Shown: positions 8,519 through 17,022 of the stretch, in pieces
Layout: every line of letters starts with the position of its first letter
Numbering within the stretch: the first letter of the stretch is position 1
NCBI GenBank assembly: GCA_964405265.1
Contig: CAYONC010000008.1
Coordinates: forward strand, 1 to 64,000
DNA: 64,000 bases
Origin: Eshraghiella sp964405265
GTDB lineage: Bacteria; Bacillota; Clostridia; Lachnospirales; Lachnospiraceae
Direction: 5' to 3'
The notes under the pieces: generated by a model
What the model saw: only the letters and a program-made list of their open reading frames with translations
Databases searched by the model: none
Told to the model about the DNA's origin: nothing
Made by a program: the position numbers and the translations under genes

Positions 8519-8779
8519 ATGATTTCAAGTGAAGCTTTTGTATTAGGATGTTCAGCAATAGGTGCAGGTCTTGCAATGATAGCCGGTATCGGACCCGGTA
8601 TCGGACAGGGAATTGCTGCAGGACATGCAGCGGCAGCAGTAGGGCGGAATCCTGGGGCTAAGTCTTCCATTACATCTACCATGCTTTTGGGACAGGCTGT
8701 TGCAGAGACAACCGGTCTCTATGGATTTGCAGTGGCAATCATACTTATGTTTGCTAACCCGTTTTTGGGAAAACTTTAA
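8519..8779 (+). CDS. atpE: F1Fo ATP synthase subunit c with sodium-binding signature
   Basis: Proteolipid that forms the rotor ring. 86 residues, two membrane helices joined by the polar loop GRNPGAK. The ion site reads Q30, V61, E63, T64, T65 and Y68. This matches the Na+-coordinating set of Ilyobacter/Propionigenium c subunits (Gln32, Val63, Glu65, Ser66, Thr67, Tyr70), with Thr replacing Ser66. The surrounding GIGPGIGQG and TMLLGQAVAETTGLY are also very like those proteins. Proton-only c subunits generally lack the Gln and the hydroxyl pair. AGGAGG upstream is a strong RBS, as expected for the most highly made subunit. Confidence 0.95.
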   Translation: MISSEAFVLGCSAIGAGLAMIAGIGPGIGQGIAAGHAAAAVGRNPGAKSSITSTMLLGQAVAETTGLYGFAVAIILMFANPFLGKL

Positions 8780-8799
8780 ATTAAAAGGGAGGCACGGCC

Positions 8800-9318
8800 T
8801 TGCAGAGAATATTTAATCTGGATGCACAGCTCATCCATGACGCCATAATTCTGGCAGTCAATATTTTTATATTGTTTTTGCTCGGTTCATATTTCCTCTT
8901 TAATCCGGTAAGGAAGCTTCTAAAGGACAGGCAGGACAGGGTTCAGGCGGACATGGACGAAGCGAAGAAGAACAGGGAAGATGCTCTTGCTCTGAAGGAG
9001 CAGTATGATGAGCAGATAAAGAATGCGGATAAGGAAGCAGACAGAATTCTTGCAGATGCAAGAAAACAGGCGCTTGCCAGAGAAGAGATAATTATATCCG
9101 AAGCCAGAGAGGAAGCAGACAGAATTATTAAGAGAGCAGGAAGTGAAATTGAGCTTGAGAAGAAGAAGGCTGCAGATGATATAAGAAAAGAAATTATTTC
9201 CGTCGCTGCAGTGATGGCAGGAAAAGCCGTCCGCAATTCCATTAACGCAGATATTCAGGAATCAATGATTGAAGAAACATTAAATGAAATGGGTGATGAG
9301 ACATGGCAAAACGGATAG
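8800..9318 (+). CDS. atpF: F1Fo ATP synthase subunit b
   Basis: Peripheral stalk subunit. TTG start with AAGGGAGG 7 bases upstream; no nearby ATG. One N-terminal membrane helix (about 11-32) is followed by a long charged coiled coil (about 38-150) rich in Asp, Lys, Glu and Ala, then a short C-terminal segment that binds delta. 172 residues, normal length. The last 16 bases overlap atpH. Confidence 0.92.
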   Translation: MQRIFNLDAQLIHDAIILAVNIFILFLLGSYFLFNPVRKLLKDRQDRVQADMDEAKKNREDALALKEQYDEQIKNADKEADRILADARKQALAREEIIISEAREEADRIIKRAGSEIELEKKKAADDIRKEIISVAAVMAGKAVRNSINADIQESMIEETLNEMGDETWQNG

Positions 9319-9854
9319 CCGCAATATATGGTGAATCCCTGTTTAAAGCCGCCGCAGAAAGCGGAAGAACGGATGACATATACAGGGAAGCACTCTGTGT
9401 GGCAGAAGCCCTGGATAGTGATGATGAGCTTACGGAATTTCTGTGTCATCCTGACATAAGCCGTGATGATAAAATTACGGTTCTGGAGAATGTATTTAAA
9501 GATAATTTCTCAGGTGAATTTATGGGATTTCTTGTGACGGTGGTTAACAAGGACCGGAGCAGCGGACTGAAGGATATGCTGCATTATTTTATTGGCAGGT
9601 ATAAGGAATACAGGAAGATTGGTACGGCATATGTTACCACGCCGTCGGAACTCACTTCCGGACTAAGGGACAGAATACACAAAAAGCTGCTTGATACAAC
9701 CGATTATGCTGAAATTGAAATGGTGTATGACGTGAAGCCGGAGCTTATCGGCGGAATGGTAATAAGAATAGGAGACAGGGTAGTTGACAGCAGTATCAGA
9801 ACACGTCTTGACAAAATGGTCAGGGAACTTAACAGGACGGCGTGTGAACAGTAA
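9303..9854 (+). CDS. atpH: F1Fo ATP synthase subunit delta
   Basis: OSCP/delta subunit that ties the b stalk to the top of F1. 183 residues: an N-terminal six-helix domain (about 1-105), then a C-terminal domain with KPELIGGMVIRIGDRVVDSSIRTRL, the diagnostic delta signature. Its ATG lies 16 bases inside atpF, so translation is probably coupled. Confidence 0.93.
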   Translation: MAKRIAAIYGESLFKAAAESGRTDDIYREALCVAEALDSDDELTEFLCHPDISRDDKITVLENVFKDNFSGEFMGFLVTVVNKDRSSGLKDMLHYFIGRYKEYRKIGTAYVTTPSELTSGLRDRIHKKLLDTTDYAEIEMVYDVKPELIGGMVIRIGDRVVDSSIRTRLDKMVRELNRTACEQ

Positions 9855-9880
9855 TAAATTGAAGGAAGGTGCATAAATCC

Positions 9881-11386
9881 ATGAATTTGAGGCCGGAAGA
9901 AATCAGCTCGGTCATAAAAGAGCAGATTATGAAATACAAATCGGAACTTGATATCTCAGACGTTGGAACGGTTATACAGGTAGCGGACGGAATTGCACGT
10001 ATACACGGACTTCAGAAAGCCATGCAGGGTGAACTTCTTGAATTTCCGGGTGATGTGTATGGAATGGTGCTTAATCTTGAAGAAGACAATGTAGGCGCTG
10101 TTCTGCTTGGAGACGCAAGAAGTGTTAATGAAGGCGATACCGTTAAGACCACCGGAAGGGTTGTTGAAGTTCCGGTAGGAGATGCCCTTACGGGAAGGGT
10201 TGTTAATGCACTCGGTCAGCCCATAGACGGAAAGGGTCCGGTTGTGACGGACAGATACCGTAGAATAGAAAGAGTAGCTCATGGAGTTATTGACCGTAAA
10301 TCGGTTGATACGCCACTGCAGACTGGTATCAAGGCGATTGATGCAATGGTTCCAATCGGAAGAGGACAGAGAGAGCTTATAATAGGCGACAGACAGACGG
10401 GTAAAACGGCAATCGCAATAGATACGATTATTAACCAGAAGGGACAGGGTGTGCACTGTATATACGTGGCAATCGGTCAGAAGGCATCGACGGTTGCTTC
10501 AATAGTGAAGACCCTTACAGAGTATGGGGCAATGGATTACACCACTGTGGTTGCTTCAACGGCAAGCGAGCTTGCACCGCTCCAGTATATAGCACCTTAT
10601 TCGGGCTGTGCCATTGGTGAAGAATGGATGGAGAACGGAGAGGACGTGCTGGTTGTATATGATGATTTGAGTAAGCATGCAGCGGCATACCGTACACTTT
10701 CACTGCTTCTTAAAAGACCGCCGGGACGTGAGGCTTATCCGGGAGATGTCTTTTATTTACATTCAAGACTGCTTGAAAGGGCAGCAAGGCTGTCTGATGA
10801 ACTGGGAGGCGGTTCACTTACGGCACTGCCTGTCATAGAAACGCAGGCAGGAGACGTGTCGGCATATATACCTACCAATGTTATTTCCATTACGGACGGA
10901 CAGATATATCTTGAAACGGAAATGTTCAATTCAGGATTCAGACCTGCCGTAAATGCCGGACTTTCAGTATCACGTGTAGGCGGTGCGGCACAGATTAAGG
11001 CAATTAAAAAGATTGCAGCACCTATAAGGGTGGATCTTGCCCAATACAGGGAGCTTGCTGCATTTTCACAGTTCGGCTCGGAGCTTGATGCAGATACCAA
11101 GGAAAAGCTTGCACAGGGTGAGAGACTGAAAGAAGTATTGAAACAGCCGCAATATAAGCCGATGCCTGTGGAATATCAGGTCATCATAATATATGCGGCA
11201 ACGAAAAAATATCTTCTTGACATAGAAACAGACAGGATTGCTGATTTTGAGAAGGAACTGTTTGCCTTTATTGATACGAAGTATCCGGAGATACCGGATG
11301 GTATCAGGAAGGAAAAAATACTGTCAGACGGACAGGAGCAGCTTCTGATTAAAGCGATTGAAGAGTTTAAGACACAGTTTAAATAA
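9881..11386 (+). CDS. atpA: F1Fo ATP synthase subunit alpha
   Basis: Non-catalytic nucleotide-binding subunit of F1. The start at 9881 (MNLRPEEISSVIKEQI) has GAAGGAAGG 10 bases upstream and matches the family N terminus; an upstream in-frame GTG at 9869 lies inside that RBS and is unlikely. 501 residues. Walker A is GDRQTGKTAIA; the arginine finger region SVSRVGGAAQIKAIKK is present near residue 365. Confidence 0.96.
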   Translation: MNLRPEEISSVIKEQIMKYKSELDISDVGTVIQVADGIARIHGLQKAMQGELLEFPGDVYGMVLNLEEDNVGAVLLGDARSVNEGDTVKTTGRVVEVPVGDALTGRVVNALGQPIDGKGPVVTDRYRRIERVAHGVIDRKSVDTPLQTGIKAIDAMVPIGRGQRELIIGDRQTGKTAIAIDTIINQKGQGVHCIYVAIGQKASTVASIVKTLTEYGAMDYTTVVASTASELAPLQYIAPYSGCAIGEEWMENGEDVLVVYDDLSKHAAAYRTLSLLLKRPPGREAYPGDVFYLHSRLLERAARLSDELGGGSLTALPVIETQAGDVSAYIPTNVISITDGQIYLETEMFNSGFRPAVNAGLSVSRVGGAAQIKAIKKIAAPIRVDLAQYRELAAFSQFGSELDADTKEKLAQGERLKEVLKQPQYKPMPVEYQVIIIYAATKKYLLDIETDRIADFEKELFAFIDTKYPEIPDGIRKEKILSDGQEQLLIKAIEEFKTQFK

Positions 11387-11403
11387 GCAGAGGTGAAACG
11401 GTT

Positions 11404-12261
11404 ATGGCTTCAATGAAGGACATAAAACGTCGTAAGGAAAGTATTCAGAGTACGGAACAGATAACGAAAGCAATGAAGCTTGTTGCAACCGTTAAGCTTC
11501 AAAAGGCCAAGGATAAGGCTGAGGCGGCAAAACCGTATTTTGATGCCATGTATGACAACATAAAGACCATGCTGTCGAGAACGAAGAACACGGACCATCC
11601 GTATCTTCATCCGGGCAGCTCTCCTAAGAAAGCAATAATTGTCATTACTGCCAACAGAGGACTTGCAGGCGGATACAACTCCGGTGTTACAAAGCTTGTA
11701 ACCGAAAGCGGATTCCGGCGGGATGAATGTGTAATATATGCAGTCGGACTTAAAGGCAGGGATTATTTTGCAAGACGAAATTTTGAAATAGCGTCGGATT
11801 ATTCGGAAGTAATTAACGAACCGATGTATTCGGATGCGATGGAAATAGGCAGGAAAGTTCTTGATGATTTTGAAAAGGGTATCGTAGGAGAAATATATCT
11901 TGCATATACGGTATTTAAAAATACGGTTGTTCATAATCCGCAGATGATAAAGCTTCTTCCGGTTTCCACAGATGATACGGATGAGAATCACGCAGATGAT
12001 GATATGTTGATGACATACGAGCCTGAAGAGGAAGAAGCGCTCGGCATAATCATTCCTAAATATATCAACAGCCTTATTTACGGGGCACTCATGGAATCGG
12101 TGGCAAGCGAAAACGGAGCAAGGATGACTGCAATGGACAATGCAACCAATAATGCCGATGACATGATTAGTGACCTGTCATTGAAATACAACAGGGCAAG
12201 GCAGGGTTCCATAACGCAGGAATTAACGGAAATCATAGCCGGTGCAAATGCAATATCATAG
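11404..12261 (+). CDS. atpG: F1Fo ATP synthase subunit gamma
   Basis: Rotor shaft subunit. 285 residues with the paired N- and C-terminal coiled-coil helices typical of gamma: MASMKDIKRRKESIQSTEQITKAMK at the start (given here only as landmark residues 1-20 MASMKDIKRRKESIQSTEQI) and NRARQGSITQELTEIIAGA at the end. The middle Rossmann-like region includes ITANRGLAGGYN. RBS AGAGGTGAAA, 17 bases after atpA. Confidence 0.94.
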   Translation: MASMKDIKRRKESIQSTEQITKAMKLVATVKLQKAKDKAEAAKPYFDAMYDNIKTMLSRTKNTDHPYLHPGSSPKKAIIVITANRGLAGGYNSGVTKLVTESGFRRDECVIYAVGLKGRDYFARRNFEIASDYSEVINEPMYSDAMEIGRKVLDDFEKGIVGEIYLAYTVFKNTVVHNPQMIKLLPVSTDDTDENHADDDMLMTYEPEEEEALGIIIPKYINSLIYGALMESVASENGARMTAMDNATNNADDMISDLSLKYNRARQGSITQELTEIIAGANAIS

Positions 12262-12279
12262 CACAAAAGGAGTAAGAAG

Positions 12280-13671
12280 ATGAGCCAGCAGAATATTGGA
12301 AAAATCACTCAGATAATCGGGGCTGTTCTGGATATTAATTTTACGGGTAAACGGCTTCCGGAAATAAATACAGCCATTGAGATATACCGCGATGACGGAG
12401 AACGTCTCGTGGCGGAGGTTGCACAGCATATTGGAGATGATACGGTAAGATGTATTGCAATGGGAGCAACCGACGGACTTGTGAGAGGAATGGAGGCGAA
12501 AGCCGTTCATGCACCTATCAGTGTTCCGGTGGGTGAGGCAACACTCGGAAGAATATTTAATGTACTCGGTGAGCCGATAGATAACGGACCGGTACCGGAA
12601 GCAGAAGAATATTTACCTATTCACCGTAAGGCACCGGGATTTGAAGAACAGTCCACATCAACGGAAATTCTTGAAACAGGTATTAAGGTCGTAGACCTTC
12701 TCTGCCCGTATCAGAGAGGCGGAAAAATAGGACTGTTCGGAGGGGCAGGAGTAGGTAAAACCGTGCTGATACAGGAACTTATCCGTAATATAGCAACAGA
12801 ACACGGAGGTTATTCTGTGTTTACCGGAGTAGGAGAGAGGACAAGAGAAGGAAACGACCTGTACCATGAAATGCAGGAATCAGGCGTTATCAATAAAACG
12901 GCTATGGTGTTCGGACAGATGAACGAACCGCCGGGAGCAAGAATGAGGGTAGGACTTACCGGGCTTACTATGGCGGAATATTTCCGTGATAAAGGCGGTA
13001 AAGATGTTCTTCTGTTTATAGACAATATATTCCGTTTCACACAGGCGGGTTCTGAGGTATCGGCATTATTGGGACGTATGCCGTCTGCCGTAGGATATCA
13101 GCCCACATTGCAGACTGAAATGGGAGCGCTTCAGGAGCGTATAACGTCAACAAAGAACGGCTCCATAACATCCGTGCAGGCTGTCTATGTTCCGGCAGAT
13201 GACCTTACAGACCCGGCACCGGCAACAACATTTGCACATCTTGATGCAACGACGGTACTTGACCGTTCAATTGTTGAGCTTGGAATTTATCCGGCAGTTG
13301 ACCCGTTAGGTTCATCTTCAAGGATACTTGATCCGAGAATTGTCGGAGAGGAGCATTACAGGGTTGCAAGAGGAGTGCAGGAAATCCTGCAGAAGTATAA
13401 GGAATTGCAGGATATTATTGCAATTCTCGGAATGGATGAACTTTCCGAGGATGATAAGCTTATAGTGGCAAGGGCAAGAAAAGTTCAGAGATTCCTTTCG
13501 CAGCCGTTTTATGTTGCTACGCAGTTTACGGGTCTTGATGGACGATATGTACCGCTCAGTGATACAATACAGGGATTCAGTGAAATACTGGAAGGAAAAT
13601 ATGATGATATACCGGAAAGCTTCTTCCTTAATTGCGGAAGCATAGAGGATGTCCTTGCAAAGGTTAAATAG
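12280..13671 (+). CDS. atpD: F1Fo ATP synthase subunit beta
   Basis: Catalytic F1 subunit. 463 residues. Walker A GGAGVGKTV, catalytic Glu in GVGERTREGND, Walker B VLLFIDNIFRFTQAG and the DELSEDD catch-loop (here GMDELSEDDKL) are all intact. RBS AAAGGAG, 18 bases after atpG. Confidence 0.97.
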   Translation: MSQQNIGKITQIIGAVLDINFTGKRLPEINTAIEIYRDDGERLVAEVAQHIGDDTVRCIAMGATDGLVRGMEAKAVHAPISVPVGEATLGRIFNVLGEPIDNGPVPEAEEYLPIHRKAPGFEEQSTSTEILETGIKVVDLLCPYQRGGKIGLFGGAGVGKTVLIQELIRNIATEHGGYSVFTGVGERTREGNDLYHEMQESGVINKTAMVFGQMNEPPGARMRVGLTGLTMAEYFRDKGGKDVLLFIDNIFRFTQAGSEVSALLGRMPSAVGYQPTLQTEMGALQERITSTKNGSITSVQAVYVPADDLTDPAPATTFAHLDATTVLDRSIVELGIYPAVDPLGSSSRILDPRIVGEEHYRVARGVQEILQKYKELQDIIAILGMDELSEDDKLIVARARKVQRFLSQPFYVATQFTGLDGRYVPLSDTIQGFSEILEGKYDDIPESFFLNCGSIEDVLAKVK

Positions 13672-13682
13672 GAGGGACGGAT

Positions 13683-14084
13683 ATGGCGGATAAGATGATG
13701 GAATTAGAGGTTATATCTCCCGACCGGAATTTTTACAGGGGAACGGTGTCAATGGTAGAATTTAATACCACCGAAGGATATATGGGGATATATCCTGAAC
13801 ATATCCCGGTTGCCGTAATCATTTCTCCCGGTGTGCTTGTGATACATGAGTCTGACGGAGTCAGAAAAGCAGCACTGCATTCCGGATTTGCCAAAATATC
13901 GGAGGACAGGGTAACGATATTTGCGGAAATAGCCGAATGGCCGGACGAGATAGATTTCAGGCGGGCAGAGGAAGCCGGCATACGTGCAAAACGCCGCCTC
14001 GGAAGCAGAGACAGTGAGCTTGATATGCAGAGGGCAGAAATAGCACTTAAAAAATCAATTGCAAGAATTTCCCTCAAAGAATAA
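13683..14084 (+). CDS. atpC: F1Fo ATP synthase subunit epsilon
   Basis: Rotor subunit that can inhibit ATP hydrolysis. 133 residues: N-terminal beta sandwich (about 1-88, with TEGYMGIYPEHIPV) and C-terminal two-helix domain with EEAGIRAKRRL. It starts 11 bases after atpD. It is the last structural gene of the operon; a hairpin follows that also covers the next gene's ribosome-binding site. Confidence 0.93.
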   Translation: MADKMMELEVISPDRNFYRGTVSMVEFNTTEGYMGIYPEHIPVAVIISPGVLVIHESDGVRKAALHSGFAKISEDRVTIFAEIAEWPDEIDFRRAEEAGIRAKRRLGSRDSELDMQRAEIALKKSIARISLKE

Positions 14085-14088
14085 GTTT

Positions 14089-14138
14089 AAATACCTTCAA
14101 AACGGCAATAATTGAAACAGCAGGTTTTGGAGGTATTT
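14089..14138 (+). promoter_or_regulatory. Hairpin overlapping the ribosome-binding site of the ywmB-like gene
   Basis: A 15-base stem (14089-14103 with 14124-14138, a single T-G wobble) encloses a 20-base loop. The right arm contains TTTTGGAGGT, the Shine-Dalgarno of the gene at 14141. The tail after the stem is only two T bases plus the T-rich end of the stem, so it may be a weak terminator/attenuator after atpC, an SD-sequestering structure, or both. Confidence 0.6.
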
Positions 14139-14140
14139 TT

Positions 14141-14845
14141 ATGAGGAAAATCGGATTAATCATGGCGATAATAATATGGACGGTAACGGCTGGAAAGTAT
14201 ATAAAAAAATGTGCCGTGGCTGAAAGTACTCTGGCAGGAGCATTCGGAATCACGGAATATTCATATATTTCTGCTAAAATAGCGGCATATGGAGAATATG
14301 ACGTGAAGCTTGATACGGAAGCCATGGAGAAATTTGTAAGAAACATAGCATGCGATACGGGTATTGCTTCACCGGATATAAGAAATGATGGAGAACGCAT
14401 AATATGTGAAAAAGCATCTGAAAATGCGGATTTTGTAATGACTGTAATTCCACAGAATGATACAAACCACATATCCCTTGTTCTGGATTTAAAAGATAAC
14501 ATTGAGTCAGCGGAAACCTATGACAGACTTATAAAGGAAGTTTTTGAAGCAGAGCACATAGAAGGAAACGTGAATCTTTATTTTGAAGGCAGAATATCCG
14601 GAATGCTGAATTATGAAGAAAAGAACTATGTGGCAGATGAAATGCTGACATATCTGAGTGCGAAAACCGTTACGGAAAGCAGGGAAAATGAAACTTATAC
14701 GATTTATGCTTATACGGACAGAATAGAAAATTATGTGAGAAGTATAGGAAGAAAAATAAATATTAACATTACGGCATCATATGATGAAATAAATAATGAG
14801 ACGGTAATATATCTCGCTACTCCTTTAAACAATCTTGATTACTAA
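14141..14845 (+). CDS. YwmB-like protein (probable secreted TATA-box-binding-like fold)
   Basis: 234 residues with an N-terminal signal or membrane segment (about 4-18) and then an alternating alpha/beta region without catalytic motifs. In Bacillus the gene ywmB lies just downstream of atpC, and YwmB proteins are about this size, begin with a signal sequence and have a similar pattern of charged strands near the C terminus. I assign the family by position and general character only; I cannot show it by alignment. YwmB function is not well known; its usual linkage to murA and spoIID suggests the cell envelope, which fits the PBP two genes downstream. Confidence 0.45.
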   Translation: MRKIGLIMAIIIWTVTAGKYIKKCAVAESTLAGAFGITEYSYISAKIAAYGEYDVKLDTEAMEKFVRNIACDTGIASPDIRNDGERIICEKASENADFVMTVIPQNDTNHISLVLDLKDNIESAETYDRLIKEVFEAEHIEGNVNLYFEGRISGMLNYEEKNYVADEMLTYLSAKTVTESRENETYTIYAYTDRIENYVRSIGRKININITASYDEINNETVIYLATPLNNLDY

Positions 14846-14885
14846 ATCAAAGCGTTGTAAAATAAAAGAAATTTAAGACAGGCGG

Positions 14886-17012
14886 ATGGATGATTTGAAA
14901 ATAAAATACATCAGAATACCTCTGTATGCGGCGGCATTTGTGCTTACGGCGGTATTTACCTATATATTTAAAATAAGCGGAATAACGCAGAAAGCGGATT
15001 CATACGGAATGGATGATGCCGGACTTCCGGTTGTATATATGGTTACTGAAGGCGGCATCTGTTATAATCACACCTACGGACTCAAATCTGAGGCTGACTA
15101 TGCACAGGTAAGAAGTACAATAACACCGATAGGAACGGACAGGGTAATGTCATTCGTTATTGATACATACGGATGCAGAACGGACGGAGTCTGCTATGAA
15201 GTGCGGAGCCTTGACGGCAGCGAACTGCTTGAGAGGACGGTAATAACGGATTATAAGTCTGAAAATGACAAAATCAGGCTTGACGTTAAATTTAAGAATC
15301 TGCTTGAAAAAGACCGTGAATATATGCTTAAAATAACCGTATCAACGGTAAAATACGGAGAAGCCGACTATTATACAAGAATTGTAATGATGGACAAAAG
15401 CGATGTTGACAGTAAGCTTCAGTATGTCAGAAATTTTTCTCTGAAAACCCACAGCCAGGATACGCTGAATGAAATAATTCCGAAGCTCGAACCGGACAGT
15501 ACGGGAGACAATACCAATTTAGGCCATGTTAATATACACAGCCGTCTGTCGCAGGTAGGCTTCGGAAAGTTAGGAATCAGCCTTGATACGGAAATGTATA
15601 TCAGTCTGAATGAGATATATGGAGACATTGCCTCGCTCAGCATCCGTTATTCCGTAAGCAACAGTGATGACAACGGAACATACTCATATGATGTCAGGGA
15701 ATTTTACAGGATAAACCGCGTGGATGATACACTGACATATGTATATTCTTTTGACCGGTTTATGGATCAGATATTTAACACGGATATGGGAATAAGTGCA
15801 AGCGGTTATGTGTATCTGGGTATCACGTCTTCGGATGACATAGTATATAAGAGCAGTAAAAATGGTGGTATTGTATGCTTTGAAAGAAATAATGATTTGT
15901 GGATGTATAATCTGTCCAAGGATAAATTTACCCTTATTTTTTCATTTTGTGAAGAAACTTCTGACGGTTTAAGGGAGAAGAATGACTCTCACGGATACAG
16001 GATAATGGATGTTGATAAAAAAGGAAACGTGAAGTTTATTGTATACGGATATATGAACAGAGGTATACACGAAGGTAATAACGGTCTGGCGGCATACAGC
16101 TATTCAGCGGATACAAATGTGACAAAAGAGCTTATATTTATTCCAATGGAGGAGCCGTTCCGGGTAATAGAGGGCAACGTGGATAAGCTGGCATATATTA
16201 ACGAGGCTAACGTCTTATATTTTTATCGGAACAGGTCGATATATTATATGAATTATGAGACGAAGGAATGTATGCTGGTAGACAGTGAAGTTATTTCTGA
16301 TAAATGTATGCTTTCTGAAGATAATGTTCTGATGTATCAAACGGGAGAGTCCGAAAATAACTGCACGGAGATTAAATTAATGGAGCTTTCCACGGGAAAG
16401 ATTCTTACCATTGAATGTGAAGAAGACGAAAGGATAAAAGCACTGGGCTTCATTGACGGCAATCCGGTATACGGTACGGCAAGATATGCTGATACGGATG
16501 AGGAAGAGAATTTATTTCCGATGAATACCATACGGATAGTTGACAATGAGCTTGCTACGGTACGGGAATACAGTGAATCGGGATATTACGTTACCGATGC
16601 GGAATTTTATGATACCAAGATAGTGCTTAACAGAATTGCAAAGGATAAGAACGGAGAATGGAAGTCTGCGGAAGCTGACCAGCTTTTAAGTAATTCAGAA
16701 GAGAAGGACGAAAATGTCATTATTAAGGTTATTTCTTCGGATGACAGGCAGAAGGAAACCTATATTGATATGAAGGGAAGCGGAAGCTCGCATACCACGG
16801 TGCAGACTGCAGGATATGAATTTCCGGCAGATTCACTGATTTATATCAGAAATGAAGCTGAAATAAAAGAAGAATTTTATTACGTATACACATACGGAGA
16901 ATTATACAGGGCGGATACGGATAAGGATGCAATGATTGAAACGGCACGTGATACAGGAGGGGTTGTCGTTGATTCATCAGGAAATGTTATCTGGACCCGT
17001 TACATGAAATAA
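14886..17012 (+). CDS. Unrecognised membrane-anchored extracytoplasmic protein
   Basis: I do not recognise this 708-residue protein. It has one N-terminal membrane segment (about 10-28) with positively charged residues on the inside, and the rest should lie outside. The body is rich in Tyr, Asp and Ser, and from about 325 onward shows repeated short strands of the kind IYYMNYETKECMLV and LWMYNLSKDKFTLI, which suggests a beta-propeller. No cysteine pairs, metal sites or catalytic motifs stand out. It sits 11 bases before a class A PBP gene, so an accessory role in wall synthesis is a reasonable guess. RBS GACAGGCGG is moderate. Confidence 0.75.
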   Translation: MDDLKIKYIRIPLYAAAFVLTAVFTYIFKISGITQKADSYGMDDAGLPVVYMVTEGGICYNHTYGLKSEADYAQVRSTITPIGTDRVMSFVIDTYGCRTDGVCYEVRSLDGSELLERTVITDYKSENDKIRLDVKFKNLLEKDREYMLKITVSTVKYGEADYYTRIVMMDKSDVDSKLQYVRNFSLKTHSQDTLNEIIPKLEPDSTGDNTNLGHVNIHSRLSQVGFGKLGISLDTEMYISLNEIYGDIASLSIRYSVSNSDDNGTYSYDVREFYRINRVDDTLTYVYSFDRFMDQIFNTDMGISASGYVYLGITSSDDIVYKSSKNGGIVCFERNNDLWMYNLSKDKFTLIFSFCEETSDGLREKNDSHGYRIMDVDKKGNVKFIVYGYMNRGIHEGNNGLAAYSYSADTNVTKELIFIPMEEPFRVIEGNVDKLAYINEANVLYFYRNRSIYYMNYETKECMLVDSEVISDKCMLSEDNVLMYQTGESENNCTEIKLMELSTGKILTIECEEDERIKALGFIDGNPVYGTARYADTDEEENLFPMNTIRIVDNELATVREYSESGYYVTDAEFYDTKIVLNRIAKDKNGEWKSAEADQLLSNSEEKDENVIIKVISSDDRQKETYIDMKGSGSSHTTVQTAGYEFPADSLIYIRNEAEIKEEFYYVYTYGELYRADTDKDAMIETARDTGGVVVDSSGNVIWTRYMK

Positions 17013-17022
17013 GGCAGGTTGT

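Noticed and set aside
8943..9242. Minus-strand ORF inside atpF, and similar long antisense frames in pth, mfd, glgC and flagellin genes
   Set aside because: They are mirror frames of well-supported genes, with Ser/Leu-rich nonsense proteins and no ribosome-binding sites.
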